From positions 27,740,266-27,804,265 of the forward strand of contig OX387197.1 in NCBI GenBank assembly GCA_947561715.1: a DNA stretch of 64,000 bases, read 5' to 3'. This document shows positions 13,001 to 24,295 of this stretch, one piece after another (position 1 is the stretch's first letter; every line of letters starts with the position of its first letter). Origin of the DNA: Ascidia mentula. Taxonomy: Eukaryota > Chordata > Ascidiacea > Phlebobranchia > Ascidiidae. Made by a program: the position numbers and the translations under genes. The notes beneath the pieces are model-generated. The model was not told the origin of the DNA. It worked only from the letters and a program-made list of their open reading frames with translations, and ran no database searches.

Positions 13001-13108
13001 TTGATGTCGCTGGCACCAAAACGATGCCTACGCGAGGATAAGACTTTGCTAGACCAAAATAGCTGGTTCCTATCGAAAAATCAAGGCATCTAGATCATTC
13101 CAAGTATA
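10073..13108. other. Left-arm inner region, repeats and unidentified exon-like stretch
   Basis: A dispersed foldback repeat occupies about 10,745-10,880. On the minus strand 11,393-11,571 looks like an exon: TTTCTCAG acceptor, an open frame starting VEDTGTPSSIAIRRFRFIDF, then a GTAAAA donor. I do not recognise the product. The stretch 11,510-11,900 is repeated in diverged form at 12,580-13,080, where the frame is degraded. Everything is mirrored in the right arm at 13,250-16,287. Nothing else gene-like is seen. Confidence 0.45.
10745..10880 (+). repeat. Dispersed foldback repeat inside the left arm
   Basis: This copy is nearly the same as the one at 29,285-29,440 in an NDC80 intron: TAAGCTGCAGACAGATGGCC, a GTTTCGACC core, then GTGCAGCTGGTGTGACTATA. 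Its mirror copy lies at about 15,480-15,615. It shows that the foldback element has captured or received a repeat common in this genome. Confidence 0.8.
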
Positions 13109-13251
13109 CCCCCCTCTTCCCCCCCCCTCCCCCCCCCTCCCCTCCCCCAAAAAAAGAGAAAGGTGAAAAACAAACTTAAAATGAAAACCTAACTTCATCT
13201 TTTTTTTGGGGGGGGGGGGAGGGGGGGGAGGGGGGGGGGGGAAGAGGGGGG
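13109..13251. repeat. Palindrome axis: C-tract, short spacer, G-tract
   Basis: The left arm ends in a run of nearly pure C (13,109-13,148), the right begins with nearly pure G (13,208-13,251). About 40 bp of unpaired spacer separates the short A and T runs inside them. The G-rich strand has many runs of at least four G and could form quadruplexes. Tract lengths differ between arms, as expected for slippage or sequencing uncertainty. Confidence 0.85.
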
Positions 13252-16200
13252 TATACTTGGAATGATCTAGATGCCTTGATTTTTCGATAGGAACCAGCTA
13301 TTTTGGTCTAGCAAAGTCTTATCCTCGCGTAGGCATCGTTTTGGTGCCAGCGACATCAACTTATTGAAAAATGTGTCTCAAATTTGTAACTTGTGGCACA
13401 ACAGACATGAGATGGATGTCACCTAATTTGTTGGATATATTCGAAAAATTAAGTTTCGCCTGCATGGGCATCTTTGGCTGTACTTACCAGTAAATTATTA
13501 CACATCGCAAATTAAAACCCAGTTCTAGTTTTTAAGAGAGTGTCTTCACGTGCCGCAGATGTGCACGGTTTTCGGTAGTGATCCAGGGTTAGCAAATTGC
13601 TGTCGCGGAACGTGCGATGAAAAGTCGCATGTTGTTGCGCGTGTTCATGTTTTAACTGCGTTGCGCATATGTTTCTTTAACCAACGCTTTTCATTGCTCA
13701 CACGAAATTACTTTGAACGATATAAATCTCGAGTGAAGGTCTCGAGAGAAACGTCATCGCCAATAGCCACGTCAGTTCAGATTTATTGACATACCAGCGG
13801 AACAGTAAATGAATAACATTAGTTGGCCGTCGATCGACCGCTCTTTTCCGACCTACTTGTTTTTCTATTTCTATTTGATTGATACATTTAAAATGGTTTG
13901 CTTTTCTGTTGCGTTGGCCTTTTCACCCGCGGGTGCTGTTGGTAAATATAGTGGATCAGTGTAATAAGTCTCATGTGCCCTGACATTCTATAGGATCGCA
14001 TTCGAAACAATATACCGCTTAAACACAAGCGACTTGAATTGACTGATGGTCAATAGTTTTGTCAATTTCGGCCCAAGATATTTTCAACATCTCGATCGTT
14101 TTGCTGAGAATATATGAACGACATCTCCAGGTTGGGAAGAGAAAGGTGACGCACATATTTTACGCACCGAATGCTCTGCTGACATTGTTAATCTTAATGG
14201 TAACGTTGAGATTCGTTCATACATGGTTCTGATTGCGACGACCACAGGAAAGCATCAAGTGAACCCCACTTGCAACTATAACATGGAAACCGTACAATGT
14301 GTAAAGCTGTGATGATGAAAACAAACAACTCAAGGTCACAGAATGTAAATGCGGGCAGTGTTTACCCGCAAGCAAGGTAAAAGATTACAATACAAGTTCT
14401 TTCAGTGAAAGAAGAGAGCAGAAATACATAACACATCTGGATAGGTTGATTTTACGATAGGAACAGCTATTGAGGTCTAGCAAAGTTTATCTTCGCTTGG
14501 GTGTCGTCTTGGTTCCAGCGAAATCCATTGATTAAAAAACGTGTCTTAAATTCGTAACTTGTGGCACAACAGACATAAGACTATTGTCACCTAACTTATT
14601 GGATATACTGAAAAAATTAAGTTTCCGCTTTCGATAGTTATCCAGAGTTAGAACATTTCTGTCGCGGATCGTGAGATCAATAAACTGCATGTTGTGCGCG
14701 TGTTCACCATTTAACTGCATTGCATACATTTCTTTAACCCACGCTTTTCATTGTTTCAAACGAAATTAATTTGAACGATCTATTTCTCAGGTGGAAGACA
14801 CAGGAACGCCGTCGTCAATAGCTATACGTCGGTTCAGATTCATCGACTTTGGACAGTCCAACTCAACAAGCATTCTGTCGGCAACAAACTTAATGTATTT
14901 AAACTCAATTCATCGGGCTATTGCTCCTATCAATAAGAGCAACAGGCATCGGTTAAAAACTCTTGTGACCCAAGGTAAAATGCTTTCTTTAAGTAAAGTG
15001 TTTTCTTGTAAACGCTTTGTTGATTTAGGCATATATAGCACCACCAAACTTGGTTGTTTATGTCGTGTTTTACTGCATTTGTTCAAAAGAAAACATTTTT
15101 TTTTAATTGATGGCTACGACATGTCATTGTAATGTTTCGAAACTAGGAAAACAAACTGCATTGATTCAATTTTATACAAAAACAGTGCAAAACATTATTT
15201 TAAACTTATAAAGGATGTAGGTAACTGAATAAAACTCAAACGTGATTTAATACCAGATCAACCTGACAAAGATTGTTTCCAAACATTACAATGATATATC
15301 TTTGCCATTAAATATTTTTTTGTTTTGTTTTTGTTTTAAATTAACGCCTTGAAACGAAATAAACAATCAAGTTGGTTTTCGACCAGTCAATCGTTAGACG
15401 GAGGTCTGGTTTGTCTCGTCTGATTTTGTGGTGTTTTTACGTAATAGATTATTAAAGATAATTGTAAGCATTTTGAAGAACGGTGATTTTATAGTCACCA
15501 CAAAGTGGAAGTCTTTGCTTGGGCGTTTGGTCGGCAAAGTCGTCTTATAGTCACACCAGCTGCACTGATGAGACCGTTTAGGTCGAAACAGTGGCCATCT
15601 GTCTGCAGCTTATACACAATTTTAGAGAACACTGAAGAAAATGAAATACATTAGGTAAATATTAACCGCAAGTTTATACCAACGTGTCGGTTGTAGTTTG
15701 GGACAAGGGTCTAGCTTTTTTTATACAGACATAGTTAAATTTACATCAATCACATGCATTGGTTTGAAAAATATGATGTAAAATATTTTTAAAGTAAGTG
15801 AATAATCTGTTGTTCCCCCCAGTGGACTGAGGAAAGATAAGGCCCCCCTTCCTCCTGCACGGAACAATCGTCGTGCTAAGTCGGTGAACAAATAGCATTA
15901 ATACATTTTTTAGCAATAATGGACGCAGTTTTTTAACAACTACTTTTCTTGCAACCTTTATGGGACATTTCTTTTTATAATTAGGTGCCATTTTGTTTTT
16001 TTAACCAAATTATGGTCTGATAAGGCGTCCAAATAAGACGTTTGTTGTCTGTGGGTGTACATTCTGCGTTCAATAGTAAATGTAATAACAATTTCCCGCA
16101 GACATCCACGCCTGATCTCTGTAAAACTCGACCTCAAGTAGCAAACATGCACGAATATGTGGAGAATTTTCTTAAAAAATCGGCCATTTCAATTCGAAAT

Positions 16201-16287
16201 TACTGGATTCCCACAAGAAAAACAACAACAATGCCAGTTATTTTAGTAAGTCGAAGATAGAAATATAATAAATGACAATGGAAACGG
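13252..16287. other. Right-arm inner region, mirror of 10,073-13,108
   Basis: This is the inverted copy of the left inner region. It includes the exon-like open frame at 14,791-14,969 (plus strand) and a dispersed foldback repeat at about 15,480-15,615. Only scattered substitutions distinguish it from the left arm. Confidence 0.6.
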
Positions 16288-18103
16288 TTAAAAGTCTGCA
16301 TCTAGCGTAAATTTGATGTCTTCCGCTTTTGCCATCACACCAGCTTTCTAATATTCGCCGATGCGCTTTTCGAAGAAGTTGTTTTTTTCCTTCGAGTAAG
16401 ATCAACTCCATGAAATCGAAAGGGTTTTTCGGATTTGTACACCTAAAACATACAATTCGGTATTTTTCATATATTGCATCACAAATTCACAGAAATACAT
16501 TTTCTTAAGACACAATAGTAAAAACAACACAATTTTTGGACAAAAACTCCTGTAAACCAAACGGACGCGTTACAACACTGTGTTGTGTGTTAGTTCGCCT
16601 TTCACAAAACTACGTTATTTGAGTGGCGTTTGGCACAAGTAATATAAAAAACAGCAATTTACAAAACTATTGTGATGCATGCTATTCTCCCAAATAAATT
16701 TATTTGCAGCAATTATGTGCATTACACTTTGGTGCGGATTTTGGATTCTGTAAGCGTTTTTATTTGTATGATTAACATTGAAGGTTGGAAAGCATGGATG
16801 CGGAGCTGTGTATTAGGTGAAACTTGCCTGTTCAATGCAAACTGCATCTCCGATTATTTCAATTATTTGGGCATGAGATGGTTTGTTAATCAAATGCTTG
16901 AACATCAAGCAGGCAAAATCACAATGCAAGCCCTGTAAGAAACAAAAAAGCACGTTTTAAATTATTGAAAAGTTAGCAAAACGACATTTCTCATAAACAT
17001 TACAATATGAACACAAAAATAAGGTCAACGCCGCATCGCTGGGTATGGGCATTTTCGACCACCGCATATCCCCCTTTACGTGGTTGCCTTTACAATTTAT
17101 ACAAACCTCATCACGGCTGATGAGTTCATAGGAAAAGGTAAGACCAGGCATTAGGCCTCGTTTTTTTCAACCAGAATATTGCAGCAGAGGAATGCCTTCC
17201 ACCGCAACGAATGCAATCACTCGCTCTGCAGAGGTTGACTGTTGCTAATTTATCCATTTGAAGGCCCACTCACCTTCTTGCGAACACATGGCATAGTTTC
17301 GATCGCGTTGAACAGGTACTCCCTATAAAAATATGGTTAAACAAAACGTAATTTTGAGATGAAAGGTTGACGATTGACGTTAGGCTTACAAAACTATGGT
17401 GGTGTTGCAGAACATGTCAACATAACAAAATGCCTATTAGGAAACCACAAAACAGAGCAACATTCATTGAAAAATTATCATATTGTTGGTGTGAAATACG
17501 TAAACTACATTCCTCTCTCTTGACTGTCTCGTGCATAAGTATTGATCAAAAGAGAGTACATCTCGAAATGAATATTCTCAATTGCAATTTGGAAACCATA
17601 GAAAAATCTGGCTTCAGTCACTTGTATTTATTGAGCAAAACGTTCGACCTAATTGTAACAATTCATTTTACCAAACCATACAAGCTTGTTGAAAGTTGTT
17701 TGTAGTATTTGAGTAACTTACGAGATTCTCATTAACAATCCCGTCGGAAGCGGTAAAGAATTTTGCATACCTCTTCCACTGTTCAAAAGGAAGCCTCTGC
17801 TTTTCTTGTATATTCTCCATATGTCATGATATTGAATAGGAAAGATGACAAATCGTCGTGCGTTGTCACGAAGCAATGGCCCAATTTCCCTGTCGCTCTA
17901 CAAAACAATAAACAATATCTAAATTGTAGTTATGTTTTAAATCCGTTTAGTTTTTACTACAGCATGAGATTTACAACAAAAAAAACTGAAATAGCAAGTT
18001 TAAGAGTAAACCAACTTACCGTTTCTTGTTTCAATTCGTTGATTTTGTTGACTTGAACTTCGCAAGGAATATTAGAGTTGCATGCCATCATGTTGGTCTT
18101 CAT
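16288..18103 (-). pseudogene. RRM2: RRM2 pseudogene, right arm
   Basis: Mirror copy of the left-arm pseudogene, reading right to left, with the same stop codons, missing exon and frameshifts. It differs by a 2-bp indel after the GTGGAAGAGG stretch (near 17,768) and by point changes, for example ACC for GCC in the FFAASDG region. The shared lesions mean the gene was already broken before the arms were duplicated, or gene conversion has homogenised the arms. Confidence 0.9.
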
Positions 18104-19931
18104 CACGCTATGCAGCTACCATGTACTTGCTTGCTGGGAGCTTATTTTTTCACCTATGCTTTTTTCGCTGGTGGTTGTTCTTTCGTTGTACTATTACAAA
18201 GCGGCGCATAACTCTTCCCCTACTCTCTTTTTTACTGGTTCTTTTACGAAGCTGCATGATAGTCCAATTCGAAACGTATCGTGCGGTGCTTCGGCTGGAC
18301 CAAATAAACATAAATAAAACAGCGCGTGCTTTCACTATAACCCCACAAACCAATCAACAGTCTGAAAAGCTGCGTGAAAAGCTCCAAAGTGCCCACTCCC
18401 GCTCCGGAGACGGAAAAGAACAACTAGCAATTTTCCCACAGCGCCGCGTCAAGACTCGCACAGCGTGTGCTCTGACATTCATCGTTAAACAATACGCAGT
18501 GTGCACTCTTCTTTGAACGTCCGTTTGTAATATCAAGTTTGGTTCGCATGTCGCTGTGATGTTAATTAGAACGCATGCACCTAAAGCTAATTACAACGCA
18601 TGCACCTAACGCCAATTACAACGCATCCACGTACCCTCTTGTTCGCTTGCGAGCTTTCTTTTTCACCTACCCTGTTTTCGCTGGGGAACTTTTCTTTCGT
18701 TGTTTTATTGCAAAGCTAATTACAACGCTTCCACCTACCCTGTTATACGCTTGGGAGTTTCTTTTTTTTTAACTACCCTCTTTTCGCTGGGAACTTTCTT
18801 TCCATTATTTAAAAATAAATAATATTATCGCACATTTTTTACCAGTCAAACACTTATTAATGCGAACAAACCTATATCAGCGATACGCCGCCCCGTGTAC
18901 CAATTACCCAGCTCCAAATGCATTGTGCGGTGCTTCGGATGGAAATAAACCAATCAGAAGCCTGCATGAAAAGGTGTATGAAATGCTCCCAGGCAAATCG
19001 AAAGAGCTAAACATCCGTGTCCACGCCCGCTCCAGATTATAGAGAAGAGAACAATTAACACTTTTCCCTTTCATACCATCGTACTGCACTCGAGATTAGC
19101 AATCGGCCAAATGTATCAGCACGTCATGCTCGGTTCAACTTAGTTATAAATATCATCCTTATAAAGTGATTGTACTTTTTTGGTATGTGATCGTTTTGAT
19201 CAGAGTCGGCTTCAACTTTCAACGTTGTAAACTGATCGTCCAGCTCGAAAACACAGTGTGAACTCTGTTGAACGTCCAATCAATTCGTTTGGAATACCAA
19301 GTTTGAATCGCTCGAGTGATTTTTATGACCTGCGTCAGCCAAATTAACAATCACACACAGCGACAGATCATAAACAAACAACCATCGGCGTTCTGACTTA
19401 AAATCACTGTGATCAAGCAAAAGCACAAGTTATTTTAAAAACAAAGGTGTGTTTTGACACGGAGTAATTTGATATTGTAATTGTTACAGGTGAAATGCTT
19501 CTGCTGTGGTCGTGGGCTTTTTAATGCGATCTCTAATATGGAATGGCTAGAACCCAGTTTGAAAGCTTCTCCACCGCTTTGACTCAAGTTTAAACGGTTG
19601 CTATCCATGTTTGTCAGGAAAATGTTATTCCGTCTTGGCCCTATGTCAATCGAACACATCCATATTCGACACGACAGCTATACACTTTTGTTTGATAAAT
19701 AAACTCTTTTTCACTTCGGAAAACCAGCGTGGGTTACAACGCAGTTTTCACAACAATAGATTTCGCAGTGGGAAATTAAAGCAAGCGTAACACTCTAATT
19801 GATCGACGTGTGAACTTGTGTTGACCTCGACGTGATTGAGAGAACAATTAACAATGCCCCTCCCGCTCACAGGGTCGTACAATAGCAGATTACTCGGCTC
19901 AACGCTCTGATCTCGCACTTGGCTCAACTTG
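18104..19931. other. Right-arm subterminal region, mirror of 6,431-8,257
   Basis: Inverted copy of the left subterminal region with the same direct repeats and CCGAAGCACCGCAC motifs. No gene is seen. Confidence 0.6.
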
Positions 19932-20112
19932 GCCTCATCCTCTTTCAGCCTGATCCTCTTTCATCCTCATCCTCTTTCAGCCTCATCCTCTTTCAGCCTG
20001 ATCCTCTTTCATCCTCATCCTCTTTCATCCTCATCCTCTTTCATCCTTATCCTCATTCAGCCTGATCCTCTTTCATCCTCATCCTCTTTCATCCTCATCC
20101 TCTTTCATCCTC
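19932..20112 (-). repeat. Purine-rich subterminal minisatellite, right arm
   Basis: Mirror of the array at 6,211-6,430, with pyrimidine units CATCCTCTTTCA on the plus strand. It is shorter by roughly 40 bp, showing independent copy-number change after the arms formed. Confidence 0.9.
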
Positions 20113-20150
20113 TAATTAATCATTGAGCAAGTGGTGTGATAAGCACTACT

Positions 20151-20156
20151 CACAAG
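20151..20156. repeat. Right target-site duplication CACAAG
   Basis: Immediately follows the element end CACTACT and is continued by CTACTTATTATGCAG, which follows CACAAG directly in the empty site at 50,648. Confidence 0.9.
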
Positions 20157-20269
20157 CTACTTATTATGCAGAGCGTTGCACACACAGATAGTTGCATTGG
20201 GCATTTTTAGACGTTGATTATGTTGTTATGAGTGTCCTTCGTTGTCAAGGAAACCAGGTGTTGCTTGGA

Positions 20270-20428
20270 TTAAAACAAGTGTCGGTATTTTCCCCACAAA
20301 TGATCAATTCCATACTTTTTGCATTTTTCGTCGATGGTTTTTGCTTGTTCCTCACTCATGTGATTTCTCCAATCTCCAATAATTCCCTTCCTTATAACCG
20401 GGCATTTCCCATCCACTATCCTGCGGCT
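20270..20428 (-). pseudogene. Duplicated last exon of a cytosolic sulfotransferase
   Basis: The minus strand opens after a TTAATCCAG acceptor and encodes SRRIVDGKCPVIRKGIIGDW and ends in KYRHLF and TAA, matching the final exon of the complete gene at 50,765-50,923. RKGIIGDW is the family's C-terminal cofactor-binding motif. The upstream exons are absent: homology to the second block stops at about 20,447, where the 167-bp tandem units begin. It cannot make a sulfotransferase by itself. Confidence 0.85.
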
Positions 20429-20451
20429 CTGGATTAAATTAAATTAGCTTG

Positions 20452-21119
20452 TCCCGGAAAGTGTTTAAAACGCCAATAGAATCCGGCATATAAGGTTGCA
20501 ATTGTTGACGGAAAAGTCATTTCATTGGAAAACGGCGCTTGTCTACCATTTTATTTTAGTATGAGCGTTTAGCTGATGCTGTAATCTACCTACACAGCAA
20601 TTTTTAGAAAAATATCAGTCCCGGAAAGTGTTTAAAACGCCAATAGAATCCGGCATACAAGGTTGCAATTGTTGACGGAAAAGCCATTTCGTTGGAAAAC
20701 GGCGCTTGTCTACCATTTTATATTGATATGAGCGTTTAGCTTATGCTGTAATCTACCTACACAGCAATTTTTAGAAAAATATTAGTCCCGGAAAGTGTTT
20801 AAAACGCCAATAGAATCCGGCATACAAGGTTGCAATTGTTGACGGAAAAGCCATTTCGTTGGAAAACGGCGCTTGTCTACCATTTTATATTGATATGAGC
20901 GTTTAGCTTATGCTGTAATCTACCTACACAGCAATTTTTAGAAAAATATTAGTCCCGGAAAGTGTTTAAAACGCCAATAGAATCCGGCATATAAGGCTGC
21001 AATTGTTGACGGAAAAGCCATTTTGTTGGAAAACGGCGCTTGTCTACCATTTTATATTGATATGAGCGTTTAGCTTATGCTGTACTCTACCTACACAGCA
21101 ATTTTTAGAAAAATATTAG
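20452..21119. repeat. Four tandem 167-bp units
   Basis: Units start at 20,452, 20,619, 20,786 and 20,953 with TCCCGGAAAGTG and end with TTTTTAGAAAAATATTAG or a close variant. The last unit ends exactly at 21,119, directly abutting the first base of a duplicated beta-mannosidase exon, so its closing TAG sits where the splice acceptor would be. Confidence 0.92.
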
Positions 21120-22155
21120 GAGGTCAACGACCAAGTTTGGAGACTGAAACACCACCCATCCATTGTAACATGGGCCGGTAATAATGAAAATGAGGCAGCT
21201 TTGTCTACGGACTGGTACAACACCACAGATCATTTCGACCGGTACAAGCGCGACTATGTGACTTTGTATGTGGGTAGGTTAAAAAAGTTTGTGTGAAATT
21301 ACCTGGAAACAAACAAAGCAAATAAAAAGTACTTCTTACTGTTTGGTTTAGATACGATCAGATCGGTTGTGACCGACCTCGATAATTCCCGACCATTTCT
21401 AACATCGAGTCCAACAAATGGCCGGGAAACACAACAAGAGGGTTGGGTTGCCAAGGATCCTTACAGTGTTTATTATGGAGATGTTCATTATTACAACTAC
21501 AATGACGATTGTCTGGACTGGACAAAGTATCCAAAGACCAGGTTATTATGGGTTCTATTATCATTTCCAATTATTCTGAAGACATAAACTGAATTTCTTT
21601 CCAGATTTGCATCAGAATATGGATTCCAGTCATGGCCTTCATTTGAGAGTCTGCACTCAGTGACTGAGCCACGGGACTGGATGATGGATTCTGATTGGGC
21701 GAATCACAGGCAACACCATGGCAACGGCAACATGCAAATGACCAATCAGATTAAAATGCACTTTAGTTTACCAAATGTTGGGAATTCAACTCAAATATTC
21801 AAAGACACAATATATTTAACTTAGGTAAACAACTCATTGCTGGGTGTCTTGCAGTTTGTCAGATACTTTTACTTAATATTTCCCTGATTATTCTGATCAA
21901 TATTTGAGTTATTAAATTTCAGGTGATGCAGGCTTTGTGTTACAAAAGTGAGACAGAGTTTTATCGTCGAAGTGAAATCGTGAATAATGCTGGACGCACG
22001 ATGGGGGCGTTATACTGGCAACCAAACGACATATGGCAAGCTCCAACCTGGTCGTCTACGGGTCATTATATAATTTTTCTTCTTTATTTAGAATTTACAA
22101 AGGTTTCCAAGATTGTTTAACTGATAATGTTACAATTTGTTCCTGTTTGAAATAG
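21120..22155 (+). pseudogene. MANBA: Beta-mannosidase fragment (duplicated exons 9-12)
   Basis: Exons 21120-21273, 21352-21541, 21605-21824 and 21923-22061 correspond to 56634-57581 of the complete gene and include both catalytic glutamates (NNENEA and SEYGFQSW). Introns are duplicated too. Lesions: the last codon of the third exon is TAG at 21,822-21,824 where the full gene has CAG, the fourth exon lacks 6 bp (one Arg-Ser pair), and Leu is replaced by Pro in the LYWQLND motif. Homology ends in the following intron at about 22,155. No promoter, signal peptide or C-terminal exons accompany it. Confidence 0.9.
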
Positions 22156-22437
22156 CCCCTCCTTGACAATCGAGCCCATTCTCAACAGAATCCAACTAGT
22201 ATTTCTTTCAAAAATCATCAAAACGTCAACCGAAGTCGACGCGCTTTGGCGCCGTTGGCGGTAAAACGGTCCCAAAGTGTACAATTGTACGTTACCATGA
22301 AGGAAACATCGCAGGTGCTTGAAATTTGGTACAAGCAACCACAAGATGTCTACACTAATGTAGTAAAATGTTAACCCGATACCACTTTATTAACCCTCTC
22401 TTAATCGACGACAAACTTTTGTTTGTGACGTAACAAT

Positions 22438-22629
22438 CAAAGAGGTAATTGCTGCGATTACGCGACAAAGGAGACTTAGAAGAAGTAGCGCAAGTTGAAA
22501 GACGTAACGCAAGCGAGATAACTAGCGATGGCGCCAGAAAAACGGGTGTAAATGTAAAAGAGTAGAAAGTCCAAGTTTAAAACAAAATATCAATAAATAT
22601 TCGAATTACGACAAGCTAAAATCCCTACA
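22438..22629 (+). repeat. Left copy of a 190-bp direct repeat
   Basis: Shares AATTGCTGCGATTACG at its start and AAGCTAAAATCCCTACA at its end with 23,845-24,035. The two copies differ by a few substitutions. The LTR-like spacing is about 1.2 kb. Confidence 0.85.
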
Positions 22630-23844
22630 TAGCTTCCCCACCGGACAAGTGTTTTCCGAAAACTGGTTTATGCGCGTGCAGTTATCCAAGTCCTCCACAT
22701 ATAAAGTTGTCCGACATGGCATGCTCTCTGCATCTCGTGAATTGCGTTGTAAGTATAGATGACTTCGTCGTAATGACGATTTTCTTCACAATGCACGTGG
22801 AGTGGGAATTGACGAGCATTGCCAAGGACTTTATCTTTGTTGCTTGGACGTGGATGCGTCGATTTTGCGCCGCGGTTTCGGGGAAAACTTCTGTGGAATA
22901 GGCGTAGTGAATCGTCGTAAAAATGCTTTGAAACGGTTGAAGTATAACTGGAGAAGGCAAAATGGTACGAAAGAGTAAACCGTGCATTAGGATTACAAAA
23001 AAGGAAAGGTGGTAATTTTAGGCTAGGTTTGCTATACGCATGTCGGTAAACAAACTTGCCAAATCATTAAAAAAACATGCACGGAATATATCAACAGCAC
23101 AACCTTTGCCGTCTACAGCCCGTTGACCTTGGCTGTACCAACTGGTCAATCCCTAACTAAAAATGGAGCAAGGACTTTGATCATTATGAGGCAAAAAAAT
23201 GCAGGCAATGAAGAGGTGGCCTTGCCGCAATCACCGTGTTACGACAGGCCTCTAATGTCGTGCTTCTCGCGTTCGGAAGGCTTTCTAAAACGTACCCATC
23301 GCGGCACTTTGGTCCGCTTGGTTAAGGCATGTAGACTTACCTGGCATATAATTATGTGAGGAAATATAACACGCAGTAAAAAATATCAAAAACTACCATT
23401 TCGGCGACATGCGTTAACAAACCTATACCTTAAAACTACCTGGAAGGGAAAAGTGGGAAAGCTAAGAAACACATTTTGTGACGAAAAGAAGGAAAAAAAT
23501 AGTAGTTTAACAAAACAAACTTCACAGCAGTTTGGCGTTGCACTTGAATTGACTCCGGGATCAGAAGGCGTTGTGTTCGAGATCACGTCGGGGTCACCAG
23601 AAATGCAGGTTTGCATGGACGAAGACCCGACATCAAGCTTTCTGGCACCATGTTGGCAGTAGGTCCCGACACCGATGGTCTGTTCTTGGAGCGAAGTTCG
23701 GTCTGAGACCAAAGCAGATATCTGGGACCGAACACCGTGGTCTGTGAGACCGAAAATGATGATCTATGAGAGATCACATTATGATCTGTTCATTTGTGGA
23801 AACAGTCGCAAATATATAGGGATACATCAAGACGAGACAGAAAC

Positions 23845-24035
23845 AAAGAGATAATTGCTGCGATTACGTGACAAAGGAGACTTAGAAGAAGTAGCGCAAG
23901 TTGAAAGACGTAACGCAAGTGAGATAACCAGCGATGGCGTCAGAAAGACGGGTGTAAATGTAAAAGAGTAGAAAAACCAAGTTTAAAACAAAATACCAAT
24001 AAATATTCGAATTACGACAAGCTAAAATCCCTACA
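23845..24035 (+). repeat. Right copy of a 190-bp direct repeat
   Basis: See 22,438-22,629. It contains AATAAATATTCG, which could serve as a polyadenylation signal. Confidence 0.85.
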
Positions 24036-24140
24036 AACCCCTCCTTGACGATCGAATCTATTTTCGGACTGTAATTTTTTTATGTTATTTGAGATTTTCC
24101 AACTGCACCCTTGAGGTAATCTCCACGCAGTCGTTAGGGA

Positions 24141-24295
24141 TTTTTGCAGCAGGGCCCCTTCGCCATTAGCCATATTTTACCTGCACGAGAGTTAGGTTTT
24201 TTGCAGCAGGGCCCCTTCGCCATTAGCCATATTTTACCTGCACGAGAGTTAGGTTTTTTGCAGCAGGCCCCTTCGCTATTAGCCCTATTCTACCT
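24141..24295. repeat. 57-bp tandem repeat, about 2.7 copies
   Basis: Units begin TTGCAGCAGG at 24,144, 24,201 and 24,258 and include CTTCGCCATTAGCC (the third unit has GCTATT). No function is suggested. Confidence 0.9.

Larger units (their letters stand above)
6179..20150. mobile_element. Giant foldback (palindromic) element, 13,972 bp, arms of about 7 kb
   Basis: Two inverted arms meet at an axis near 13,180; position x in the left arm matches about 26,360 minus x in the right. Arms differ only by scattered substitutions and small indels (for example a 2-bp indel near 8,592/17,768). Ends are AGTAGTG and CACTACT, flanked by CACAAG duplications. The second Drosha-sulfotransferase block at 50.6 kb shows the exact empty site, so this is a genuine insertion. 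Each arm holds a GATGAAAGAGGATGAG-like array (6,211-6,430 and 19,932-20,112), promoter-like direct repeats (7.3-7.5 versus 7.9-8.1 kb), an RRM2 pseudogene, a dispersed foldback repeat and an internal duplication (11.51-11.9 versus 12.58-13.08 kb). No transposase, integrase or polymerase gene was found. AG termini and a 6-bp duplication resemble Polinton/Maverick ends, which is inference only; an unclassified foldback family is equally possible. Confidence 0.92.

Noticed and set aside
6179..20150. Palindrome as a sequencing or assembly hairpin artefact
   Set aside because: Both outer junctions match opposite halves of an uninterrupted site at 50,648 with a duplicated CACAAG, and the arms differ by substitutions and indels. 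Long reads would still be the final proof.
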